Assembly (NCBI GenBank): GCA_003167015.1
Contig: PMUF01000616.1
Location: 1 to 5,447, forward strand
Length of the DNA stretch: 5,447 nt
Source: Chitinophagaceae bacterium
Lineage (GTDB): Bacteria > Bacteroidota > Bacteroidia > Chitinophagales > Chitinophagaceae
Direction of reading: 5' to 3'
Positions within the stretch are counted from its first letter, which is position 1. Each line of letters starts with the position of its first letter. Under the pieces are notes generated by a model, which had not been told where the DNA came from, searched no databases, and saw nothing but the letters and a program-made list of their open reading frames with translations. The position numbers and the translations under genes are program-made. Shown here one piece after another: positions 1 to 5,447 of this stretch.

Positions 1-187
1 GAAAATACCTGGTAGGGATGATTTTGGCCGGTGCTTGCATATTCCGGGAAAGGGTCTTATTTTAGCGGGATTTCAGTATCTATTCTATGCAAAGGCCAAC
101 CGACCTAAACCCCATATCCTACGGGCTGCGTGCGTATCGTGCGCTGCTCAATTCCATCACCATTTTTATTGGGCTGATTAGTTGTCC
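1..187 (+). repeat. Left arm of a perfect 187-bp inverted repeat
   Basis: Position i is complementary to position 397-i over the whole arm, with no mismatch in 187 pairs (compared block by block). The arm copies in reverse the last 15 bases of the sxtJ-like gene, including its stop codon, and the 172 bases after it. The match runs to the first base of the window, so the repeat may extend further outside. A natural perfect palindrome of this size is generally unstable in bacteria, and there are no transposase genes or target-site duplications. A fold-back read, amplification chimera or assembly artefact at a contig end is the likeliest explanation; a real recent inverted duplication cannot be excluded. 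This arm probably should not be annotated as independent sequence. Confidence 0.97.
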
Positions 188-209
188 GTTTGTCCGGGCG
201 CAGGAAAAG
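188..209. other. 22-bp spacer (loop) of the inverted repeat
   Basis: This is the unpaired centre between the two arms; the first mismatched pair is G188 against G209. It begins by nearly repeating the end of the left arm: TTGTCCG occurs at 182-188 and again at 190-196. The start of the right arm (209-214, GGACAA) is complementary to both TTGTCC copies. Such short homologies are the kind used when a strand snaps back and primes on itself. Nothing in the spacer looks like an attachment site or an adaptor I recognise. Confidence 0.7.
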
Positions 210-310
210 GGACAACTAATCAGCCCAATAAAAATGGTGATGGAATTGAGCAGCGCACGATACGCACGCAGCCCGTAGGATATGGGGTTTAGGTCGGTTG
301 GCCTTTGCAT
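210..310 (-). CDS. Possible N-terminus of the next cassette gene, cut by the inverted repeat
   Basis: An ATG at 310 opens a frame of 33 codons before the palindrome centre. It reads MQRPTDLNPISYGLRAYRAL and then a hydrophobic run, LLNSITIFIGLISC, resembling a signal peptide or N-terminal membrane anchor. It lies 71 bases after the sxtJ-like stop codon, on the same strand. In comparable cassettes the next gene is often an SGNH/GDSL hydrolase with an N-terminal membrane segment, so this could be its start. That is inference from gene order: no catalytic motif is present in the surviving part. Past position 210 the reading frame runs into the spacer and then the mirrored arm, so the continuation is not trustworthy. 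A second open frame over the same bases (to 216) lacks a plausible start of its own. Confidence 0.25.
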
Positions 311-396
311 AGAATAGATACTGAAATCCCGCTAAAATAAGACCCTTTCCCGGAATATGCAAGCACCGGCCAAAATCATCCCTACCAGGTATTTTC
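210..396 (-). repeat. Right arm of the perfect 187-bp inverted repeat
   Basis: This is the exact reverse complement of 1-187. It is likely the genuine copy, because it is continuous with the intact 3' end of the sxtJ-like gene (the stop codon is at 384-382) and with the rest of the operon. Read on the minus strand, it contains the region downstream of that gene and the start of a possible further ORF. Confidence 0.97.
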
Positions 397-753
397 CAGG
401 TCCTTTTTGTCGAAACTATGATCCCGGACCGAAAAATTACTCGTCGCATTTTTATCGAAGTAAGTAAGACTGTTCTTCTTCCGTAACCGGCGGATCAATC
501 CCACCGGCGTCACCACCAACAGGAAAATGATCGTCAGCAAAATTCTGTTGGTGATCTCTCCCATGATAAAGGATAACTTCCCCCATACCCAATCTATCTT
601 CTCGCTCAGGTAAAATGACAGAACTCCCGCCAGCCCAATCACCAACGCGCAATACAGAAAGACCCTGTTTTTGAAAACAAGATACAGCACGATACAGCCG
701 ACCGTAATGACCAGCACCGTTTCTTTGGACTTATAATTGGGTGACATCGGCAT
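382..753 (-). CDS. SxtJ-like small membrane protein
   Basis: This is a 123-residue predicted inner-membrane protein of the SxtJ family, whose members are found beside NodU/CmcH-type carbamoyltransferases and have no known biochemical role. Hydrophobic segments lie at about residues 12-27, 31-49 and 70-87. The most recognisable stretch is residues 55-96 (WVWGKLSFIMGEITNRILLT, then a TPVGLIRRL motif), with a polar charged C-terminal tail ending in DLENTW. I chose the ATG at 753, 16 bases after the upstream gene's stop codon. A second ATG at 747 (121 aa) is equally possible. The longest frame starts at 798, but it would overlap the preceding gene and add a non-conserved-looking leader. The product probably works with the carbamoyltransferase and the one-helix protein encoded upstream. 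The last 15 bases of the gene fall inside the inverted repeat, but the frame ends normally at TAG. Confidence 0.85.
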   Translation of the reverse strand: MPMSPNYKSKETVLVITVGCIVLYLVFKNRVFLYCALVIGLAGVLSFYLSEKIDWVWGKLSFIMGEITNRILLTIIFLLVVTPVGLIRRLRKKNSLTYFDKNATSNFSVRDHSFDKKDLENTW

Positions 754-769
754 GGCAGGCCTCGCGCGG

Positions 770-919
770 CTAAAAAAGAGAATAGATGAAGGGCGCAAGA
801 GCCGTCGCGCTGCCCAATATGATGAATACCGTGAGTAAGATGATCAGGATCATCAGCGGCACCAGCCACCATTTTTTTCTTTCCTTCAGGAAATGCCAAA
901 ACTCCCTTAAGAATTCCAT
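770..919 (-). CDS. DUF5989 / SxtK-like one-helix membrane protein
   Basis: This is a 49-residue protein beginning MEFLREFWHFLKERKKWWLV, followed by one long hydrophobic helix (about residues 17-44) and the ending APFIYSLF. The EFW-x-F-KERKKWW-x-xP start and the S-x-x-APFIY-x-LF end are what I know as DUF5989, a family of tiny proteins encoded next to carbamoyltransferases and SxtJ proteins. SxtK of saxitoxin clusters is of this kind. The basic/aromatic N-terminus suggests an amphipathic cytoplasmic stretch leading into a single transmembrane helix. The role is unknown; recruitment of the soluble carbamoyltransferase to the membrane is a reasonable guess. The ATG at 919 is preferred because it lies 16 bases after the carbamoyltransferase stop codon. 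A longer in-frame start at 1024 lies inside the carbamoyltransferase gene and adds an implausible Arg/Trp-rich leader. Confidence 0.88.
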   Translation of the reverse strand: MEFLREFWHFLKERKKWWLVPLMILIILLTVFIILGSATALAPFIYSLF

Positions 920-935
920 ACGCAAAGTTTTATCG

Positions 936-2792
936 TTAATCCAGCCCCTTAGCCTGCGCCCTCCCCATCTTCCCCGCCGGCTGATCCTTCTTAAAGATAA
1001 TAATATTATCCAACACCAGCACATCCATCTCCGTGTCCATCAGACAGGCATACGCTTCGGCAGGATGGCAGACAATAGGCTCGCCCCGTACATTCAGGCT
1101 GGTATTGATCAGAACCCCATCTCCCGTCAAAGCCTCGAAGGCATTCAACAATTGCCAGAGGCGGGGATTCGACTCCAGGGTCACCGTCTGCCATCTGCTG
1201 GATAGATCGACGTGCGTGATAGCCGGAAACCGGCTCCTGGCCACCGCCAGCTTGTCCATCATTCCCAGCCCATTATAGCCCTCCGGCAGGGTATGATACA
1301 GATGCCCCTTCAGCCTGTCCGTCAGCAACATATAAGGAGACTCACCTCCCCGTTCCGTATAATCGCCTGCCCGTTCAATGCGGCATACCGGGGCAAAAGG
1401 CCGGAAGCTTTCCCTGAATTTGATCGACAGGTTCAACTTTTTTTGCATCTCCACATTCCGCGGATCGGCGAGTATACTGCGGTTGCCCAATGCCCGGGGC
1501 CCGAATTCCATCCTGCCCTGGAACCACCCTACAATTTTCCCTTCCTTAATGGCCTCAGCCACCGTGGCGATCAACTCTTCCTCTACGGCGTACTCCGTAT
1601 AGATCACACCATTCGTCGTGCACATCTTCCTGATCTCCGCCACCGTATAAGCCGGTCCCAGATAGGCATGGTTCATCCCGTCCCGCGAAGGCTCCACCAC
1701 CCTGCCCTTTCCGAAATAGAGGTGATACGCCGCAAGCGCTGCCCCCAGGGCGCCGCCTGCATCGCCCCCTGCCGGTTGTATAAATACCTTTTTGAACAGT
1801 CCCGCATCCAGGATCTTCCCGTTAGCGACACAGTTCAGGGCTACACCCCCCGCGAGACATAAGTTGTCCATGCCCGTTAGCTGCCGTGCCGTGCCGGCCA
1901 GCCGCAGGACAATATCCTCCGTCACCTTTTGAAATGCCAGCGCCAGATTACAATGCTGTTGCTCCAACGGAGATTCCGGCTCACGCCGCGGAAACCCGAA
2001 GAGAGTCGCCCATTTTTTATCATTCGTCATCCGTAAGCCCGTCAGGTAATGGAAATACTCCTGGTGCAAAAAGAAAGAGCCGTCCTCATAGACCGTCACC
2101 AGGTGGCGGGTGATCTTTTCCCTGAAGGCATGGAATTCAGCGGACTGCTCATCTCCGTAGGGCGCCAGGCCCATGAGTTTATATTCGCCTGAATTAACCT
2201 TGAATCCGCAGTAGTAGGTGGCAGCCGAATACAACAGCCCAAGCGAGTGCGGAAAACGGATCTCCCGGAGAAAGCTGATGTCCTTCCCATCGCCCTTTCC
2301 AATGGCGGTGGTGGCCCACTCTCCAACTCCGTCTATCGTCAGGATAGCAGCCTCTTCGAATGGCGATACATAGAACGCGCTCGCCGCATGCGACAGATGA
2401 TGTTCGCAGAACAGCAAAGGCAGCCTTTTCTTATCGAAGGACTGCCATCCGTACAACTCGTCCCGGATGACCTTCCTGAGCATCATCTTCTGCTTCATCC
2501 ATACCGGCATAGCAGTCAGAAAGGACCCCAGACCCGCCGGAGCGCCCGTATGATAAGACTCCAGAAGTCGTTCCAGTTTCAGTAAAGGTTTGTCGTAAAA
2601 GACCACCGCATCCAGTTCGTCCAGCGTGACGCCGGCAAATTCCATGCAGTATTGGATGGAATGAATGGGGAAAGAGGCGTCATTTTTGATCCGGGTGAAC
2701 CGCTCTTCCTGCGCAGCCGCCAGCACCTTCCCGTCCAGGACGATGGCAGCAGCAGCATCATGAAAATAAGCCGATACCCCGAGTATCAACAT
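936..2792 (-). CDS. O-carbamoyltransferase, NodU/CmcH/TobZ family
   Basis: This 618-residue enzyme of full family length transfers a carbamoyl group from carbamoyl phosphate, via carbamoyl-AMP in TobZ, to a hydroxyl of an acceptor. The N-terminal Kae1-like (ASKHA-fold) domain, about residues 1-355, has SAYFHDAAAAI (7-17), EHHLSHAASAF (130-140), TIDGVGEW (152-159), SGEYKLMGLAPYG (201-213), CLAGGVALNCVANGK (312-326) and QPAGGDAGGALGAAL (339-353). H131, H135, D154 and D344 match the metal-binding set of TobZ in spacing and context, and H11 matches its N-terminal catalytic histidine. The C-terminal YrdC-like domain, about 375-600, carries FQGRMEFGPRALGNRSILAD (424-443) and KFRESFRPFAP (458-468). 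No residue I would call essential is missing. The start MLILGVSAYFHD is typical of the family and supports the ATG at 2792. The acceptor cannot be told from sequence: NodU acts on Nod factors, CmcH on cephalosporins and SxtI on saxitoxin precursors. The neighbouring small membrane proteins suggest work at the membrane. The gene starts 39 bases after higA and is followed closely by two cassette genes. Confidence 0.95.
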   Translation of the reverse strand: MLILGVSAYFHDAAAAIVLDGKVLAAAQEERFTRIKNDASFPIHSIQYCMEFAGVTLDELDAVVFYDKPLLKLERLLESYHTGAPAGLGSFLTAMPVWMKQKMMLRKVIRDELYGWQSFDKKRLPLLFCEHHLSHAASAFYVSPFEEAAILTIDGVGEWATTAIGKGDGKDISFLREIRFPHSLGLLYSAATYYCGFKVNSGEYKLMGLAPYGDEQSAEFHAFREKITRHLVTVYEDGSFFLHQEYFHYLTGLRMTNDKKWATLFGFPRREPESPLEQQHCNLALAFQKVTEDIVLRLAGTARQLTGMDNLCLAGGVALNCVANGKILDAGLFKKVFIQPAGGDAGGALGAALAAYHLYFGKGRVVEPSRDGMNHAYLGPAYTVAEIRKMCTTNGVIYTEYAVEEELIATVAEAIKEGKIVGWFQGRMEFGPRALGNRSILADPRNVEMQKKLNLSIKFRESFRPFAPVCRIERAGDYTERGGESPYMLLTDRLKGHLYHTLPEGYNGLGMMDKLAVARSRFPAITHVDLSSRWQTVTLESNPRLWQLLNAFEALTGDGVLINTSLNVRGEPIVCHPAEAYACLMDTEMDVLVLDNIIIFKKDQPAGKMGRAQAKGLD

Positions 2793-2831
2793 AACAAGCG
2801 CAATTTAAAACGACCTCGCCGGTCAGCCCTG

Positions 2832-3140
2832 TCACACCACATCAGCAGCGTAATGGCGGATATTATTCAGTTCTTCATCCTTGAAATTTACCTCCTCTTC
2901 CAGATCATAATCATCCTGTAGTCCGAGCCAAAACTTTGGCGTAGTACCGAAGTACTTGGATAGCCGTAACGCTGTATCGGCCGTAATCCTCCTGTTCCCT
3001 TTAATGATCTCAGAGATCCGCGTCTGAGGAATAGACGTATCCTTTGCCAGACGATAGGCAGAGATATGCAGGGGAAGGAGGAATTCTTCCTGTAGTACTT
3101 CCCCGGGATGAATATTCTTCAATTTTTTAACCGCGCTCAT
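2832..3140 (-). CDS. higA: HigA-type antitoxin, HTH (XRE family)
   Basis: This is a 102-residue antitoxin that should bind and neutralise the toxin encoded just upstream and repress their shared promoter. It opens with the HPGEVLQEEFLLPL motif (11-24) typical of HigA/VapI-like proteins. The helix-turn-helix follows at about residues 26-50 (SAYRLAKDTSIPQTRISEII around the recognition helix), then ITADTALRLSKYFGTTPKFW (52-71) and WLGLQDDYDL (71-80), the usual end of the compact DNA-binding domain. An acidic tail, about 81-102, finishes the protein. The start codon is 11 bases after the toxin stop codon and follows an A/T-rich stretch. The toxin-first order is characteristic of higBA and opposite to most other toxin-antitoxin pairs. 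Confidence 0.93.
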   Translation of the reverse strand: MSAVKKLKNIHPGEVLQEEFLLPLHISAYRLAKDTSIPQTRISEIIKGNRRITADTALRLSKYFGTTPKFWLGLQDDYDLEEEVNFKDEELNNIRHYAADVV

Positions 3141-3151
3141 TTTATTATAAT

Positions 3152-3433
3152 TTAATGATAATCCAGAATCTCAACTTCAAAAGCATTGCCACTATCCCAT
3201 TTAAAAACAATCCTCCACTGATCGTTTATCCTGATAGAATAAAAATCCTTCCAGGTGCCTGATAATTTCTCCAGCCTGTTTGATGGCGGCACCCTGAGAT
3301 CGGCTATATTTTGAGAGTTATTCAACATCCTCAGCTTTCTTCTTCCAATCTCCTGGATCTCAATAGGTAAAGCTTTGACTCGAATCCCTTTCCAAACCAT
3401 CTCCGTTTCCTTTGACCCGAATGACTGTATCAT
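3152..3433 (-). CDS. higB: HigB-type toxin, RelE/ParE superfamily mRNA endonuclease
   Basis: This is a 93-residue toxin of the usual family length, expected to be a ribosome-dependent mRNA-cleaving enzyme kept inactive by HigA. The family signature is clear: an N-terminal FGSKETEMVWKG (5-16), the PPSNRLEKLSG-x-W segment (49-61) and the beta-strand SIRINDQWRIVFKW (66-79). K56, R74 and the C-terminal D91-Y92-H93 correspond by position and context to catalytic residues described for Proteus HigB, so the toxin looks intact. It is the first gene of its own transcription unit, with the ATG at 3433 about 25 bases downstream of a good -7 box. No frameshift or truncation is seen. Confidence 0.93.
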   Translation of the reverse strand: MIQSFGSKETEMVWKGIRVKALPIEIQEIGRRKLRMLNNSQNIADLRVPPSNRLEKLSGTWKDFYSIRINDQWRIVFKWDSGNAFEVEILDYH

Positions 3434-3435
3434 AC

Positions 3436-3450
3436 TAACGCTTTACGTTA
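3436..3450. promoter_or_regulatory. Second small palindrome before higB
   Basis: TAACG, 5 bases, then CGTTA: a perfect 5-bp inverted repeat in the leader just upstream of the higB start, touching the larger palindrome. It could be a second, weaker HigA site. Arms this short can also occur by chance. Confidence 0.3.
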
Positions 3451-3469
3451 CTTACGCCAAAGGTAAGTA
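3449..3469. promoter_or_regulatory. Candidate HigA operator over the -7 box
   Basis: This is an inverted repeat with 7-bp perfect arms, TACTTAC and GTAAGTA, separated by 7 bases. It covers the -7 box completely, so a HigA dimer bound here would block RNA polymerase. Autorepression through such a palindrome is the rule for higBA loci. Assignment to HigA is inferred from position. Confidence 0.5.
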
Positions 3470-3488
3470 TAATATCCCGGATTTGCAA
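3458..3488 (-). promoter_or_regulatory. Bacteroidota-type promoter of higBA
   Basis: On the minus strand a perfect TAnnTTTG box (TACCTTTG, 3465-3458) is preceded by TTG (3488-3486) at a spacing of 20 bases. This is the arrangement known for the primary sigma factor of Bacteroidota. It would start transcription roughly 20 bases before the higB ATG. The upstream TTG almost touches the T-run of the rpoB terminator, so the two signals are tightly packed. Confidence 0.75.
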
Positions 3489-3489
3489 T

Positions 3490-3523
3490 AAAAAAAGCCA
3501 TCCCGGTCTCCCGGAATGGCTTT
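3490..3523 (-). terminator. Intrinsic terminator after rpoB
   Basis: Arms 3494-3506 and 3511-3523 form a 13-bp stem with a 4-base loop. On the minus-strand transcript all positions pair, including one G-U wobble (3502/3515). On the plus strand that pair would be a C-A mismatch, which supports the minus direction. The stem runs into seven consecutive T residues (3496-3490 on the minus strand). It lies 41 bases after the rpoB stop codon and should insulate higBA from the very active rpoB transcript. Confidence 0.9.
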
Positions 3524-3564
3524 GCGTTTTATTCATCAGTTAGCGGAGCCAAAGTAACACCTCA

Positions 3565-5447
3565 CTAATCGAACTTCAGGTCCAGTCCCAAGCCCCTCAA
3601 TTCATGCACCAGCACGTTGAAGGATTCAGGAATACCCGCCCTCGGGATATTGTCACCCTTCACGATCGACTCATAGGTCTTTGCACGACCGATGATGTCA
3701 TCCGATTTGAGGGTCAGCAACTCCTGCAGAATATTCGATGCGCCATACGCCTCCAGTGCCCACACTTCCATTTCCCCAAAACGCTGGCCGCCGAACTGCG
3801 CCTTACCGCCCAATGGCTGCTGGGTGATCAGACTGTACGGTCCGATACTCCGGGCGTGCATCTTATCATCCACCATATGGTGCAATTTAATGATATAAAT
3901 GATACCCACCGTAGCTTTCTGGTCGAACCGCTCACCGGTCTCCCCGTCATAAAGATGGGTGTGACCGAAACTGGGCAATCCAGCCTTGGAAATATGTTCT
4001 GCGATCTCTTCTACGGATGCCCCGTCGAAGATCGGAGTAGCAAACTTGACACCCAGCTTTTCCCCGGCCCAGCCTAATACCGTCTCATAGATCTGTCCCA
4101 GGTTCATACGCGAAGGTACACCCAGTGGGTTCAGTACCACGTCGACCGGCGTTCCGTCAGCCAGGAATGGCATGTCTTCCGCACGAACGATCTTGGCTAC
4201 TATACCCTTGTTACCGTGCCGGCCGGCCATCTTATCCCCTACCTTCAGCTTACGCTTGACGGCCAGGTATACCTTGGCGAGCTTCAATACCCCTGCCGGT
4301 AATTCGTCACCGATGGAAATATTGAACTTTTCGCGCTTGTAACGTCCCAGTTCCTCGTTGTACTTGATGCTGTAGTTGTGCAACAGAATATTGATCGACT
4401 CGTCGGTCTTGCTATCACTGGTCCAACCCAGGGGGTTGACATTCAGATAATCGATGCCGCTCAGGTTTTTAGCCGTGAACTTCGCACCCTTGCCGATCTG
4501 TACCTCGCCGAAATTGTTGTTGACACCGGCAGACACATGATCCTTCAACAGCACCGTCAGCTTACCCTGCAGCACGTCCATCAGGTCGGACGTATTCTTT
4601 TCATGCACCTTTTCTATCTTCTCCAGGGCAGCCTTTTCACGGACCTTGGCATTCTTATCTTTCTTCGCACGTTGGAACAGCTTTTTGCTGATCACCACAC
4701 CTTCCGTTCCGCTCGGAGCCTTCAAAGAAGCATCCTTCGCATCACCTGCCTTGTCACCGAAGATGGCGCGCAACAGCTTTTCTTCAGGGGTGGGGTCGCT
4801 CTCGCCCTTAGGCGTGATCTTACCGATCAAAATATCGCCTTCCTTGATCTGGGCGCCGACACGGATGATACCGTTCTCGTCCAGGTCCTTGGTAGCTTCT
4901 TCCGATACGTTAGGGATATCCGGCGTCAGCTCTTCTTCACCCAGTTTCGTATCCCGGACTTCCAGCTCATATTCAGAAATATGCACGGACGTGAACAGGT
5001 CTTCCTTCACCACTTTCTCGCTGATCACGATGGCATCCTCGAAGTTGTAACCCTTCCAGGGCATGAAAGCCACCTTCAGGTTACGTCCCAGTGCCAGTTC
5101 ACCATCCTGTACAGCATACCCTTCCGTCAGGAAGTCCCCTTCCTTCACCTTCTGGCCCTTCTTCACGGCAGGCTTAAGGTTGATACAGGTTTCCTGGTTG
5201 GTCTTGATGAACTTCGTCAGCTTGTATATCTTCAGATCTTCTTCGAAAGACACTAGTTTCTGCTGTTCGTTCCGGTCATAACGCACATGGATCTCGTTGG
5301 CATCCACGAATTCTACGACCCCTTCTCCTTCGGAGTGGATCTGGATCCGCGCGTCGCGGGCAGCCTTAGCCTCCAGCCCCGTACCCACGATGGGCATTTC
5401 AGGACGGATCAGCGGCACAGCCTGACGTTGCATGTTCGATCCCATCA
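3565..5447 (-). CDS. rpoB: RNA polymerase beta subunit, C-terminal half (5' end outside window)
   Basis: This is the catalytic beta subunit of RNA polymerase, and the frame is open to the window edge. About 626 residues are visible, roughly half of the usual 1,270 or so in Bacteroidota; the first Met seen is internal. Counting from that Met, GSNMQRQAVP (2-11) contains R7, equivalent to E. coli R687. MPWKGYNFEDAIVISEKVV (128-146) holds the E136-D137 pair near the active centre. KVGDKMAGRHGNKG (401-414) carries K405 and K413, equivalent to the NTP/active-site lysines K1065 and K1073. HARSIGPYSLITQQPLGGKA (530-549) and FGGQRFGEMEVWALEAYGA (551-569) form the conserved C-terminal clamp region that contacts beta'. 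A charged lysine/glutamate-rich stretch at about 255-285 is a variable insert. The main rifampicin-resistance clusters lie upstream of the window. The stop is TAG at 3567-3565. Unusually, rpoC does not follow. Confidence 0.98.
   Translation of the reverse strand, partial: MGSNMQRQAVPLIRPEMPIVGTGLEAKAARDARIQIHSEGEGVVEFVDANEIHVRYDRNEQQKLVSFEEDLKIYKLTKFIKTNQETCINLKPAVKKGQKVKEGDFLTEGYAVQDGELALGRNLKVAFMPWKGYNFEDAIVISEKVVKEDLFTSVHISEYELEVRDTKLGEEELTPDIPNVSEEATKDLDENGIIRVGAQIKEGDILIGKITPKGESDPTPEEKLLRAIFGDKAGDAKDASLKAPSGTEGVVISKKLFQRAKKDKNAKVREKAALEKIEKVHEKNTSDLMDVLQGKLTVLLKDHVSAGVNNNFGEVQIGKGAKFTAKNLSGIDYLNVNPLGWTSDSKTDESINILLHNYSIKYNEELGRYKREKFNISIGDELPAGVLKLAKVYLAVKRKLKVGDKMAGRHGNKGIVAKIVRAEDMPFLADGTPVDVVLNPLGVPSRMNLGQIYETVLGWAGEKLGVKFATPIFDGASVEEIAEHISKAGLPSFGHTHLYDGETGERFDQKATVGIIYIIKLHHMVDDKMHARSIGPYSLITQQPLGGKAQFGGQRFGEMEVWALEAYGASNILQELLTLKSDDIIGRAKTYESIVKGDNIPRAGIPESFNVLVHELRGLGLDLKFD

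Noticed and set aside
87..310. Two identical-looking ORFs on opposite strands (87-278 plus, 310-119 minus)
   Set aside because: They are the same sequence read from the two arms of the inverted repeat. Both run from one arm through the spacer into the mirrored arm, so neither full-length product is believable.
1..396. The inverted repeat as a transcription terminator of the sxtJ-like operon, or as the ends of an insertion sequence
   Set aside because: The arms are far too long for a terminator, and the 22-bp spacer leaves no room for a transposase. The arms also include sxtJ coding sequence.
382..798. Longer 138-aa start for the SxtJ-like protein
   Set aside because: The extra 15 residues overlap the end of the DUF5989 gene and are Arg/Phe-rich without family resemblance. 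The ATG at 753 or 747 gives a normal spacing.
839..854. Palindrome GATGATC-AG-GATCATC
   Set aside because: It lies inside the DUF5989 gene in codons for a Met/Ile/Leu run of the membrane helix. Repetitive codons explain it, and there is no poly-T or regulatory context.
1212..1862. Plus-strand open frame (216 aa) inside the carbamoyltransferase gene
   Set aside because: It is antisense to motif-rich coding sequence and shows no recognisable protein features, so it is a shadow frame.
4378..5256. Long plus-strand open frame (292 aa) inside rpoB
   Set aside because: It is antisense to a highly conserved gene, its product shows no recognisable domain, and it follows from the codon composition of rpoB.

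Overview
The window looks like a fragment of a Bacteroidota genome, probably related to Chitinophagaceae. The evidence is the style of the RpoB C-terminal half, a promoter with the Bacteroidota-type -7 box (TAnnTTTG) with an upstream TTG, and starts preceded by A/T-rich sequence instead of clear Shine-Dalgarno sites. The lineage is an inference. All convincing genes lie on the minus strand, so transcription runs from high to low coordinates.

In transcription order: (1) 5447-3565 is the C-terminal half of rpoB (RNA polymerase beta), with its 5' part outside the window. (2) A strong intrinsic terminator at 3490-3523 follows, where rpoC would normally be expected. (3) A higBA-type toxin-antitoxin pair (toxin 3433-3152, antitoxin 3140-2832) has its own promoter and two candidate operator palindromes in 3436-3488. 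(4) A compact cassette follows: a NodU/CmcH/TobZ-type O-carbamoyltransferase (2792-936), a 49-aa one-helix DUF5989/SxtK-like protein (919-770) and an SxtJ-like membrane protein (753-382). (5) The last 396 bases, 396-1, are a perfect 187-bp inverted repeat around a 22-bp spacer. It interrupts whatever follows sxtJ and is most easily explained as a fold-back or assembly chimera at a contig end.

The carbamoyltransferase cassette is the most interesting biology. The same set of a carbamoyltransferase, two tiny membrane proteins and a GDSL/SGNH hydrolase is known as sxtI-J-K-L in cyanobacterial saxitoxin clusters. Here it sits beside housekeeping rpoB with no biosynthetic genes visible. This suggests a general membrane-associated carbamoylation module, perhaps acting on a surface glycan or lipid. 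The fourth gene would be expected just where the inverted repeat cuts the sequence, and the start of a possible signal-peptide-bearing ORF is present there (310-210).

Only 39 bases, with no visible terminator, separate higA from the carbamoyltransferase gene, so read-through from the higBA promoter into the cassette is possible. No tRNA, rRNA, CRISPR array or transposase was seen. The gaps between genes are all under about 135 bases.
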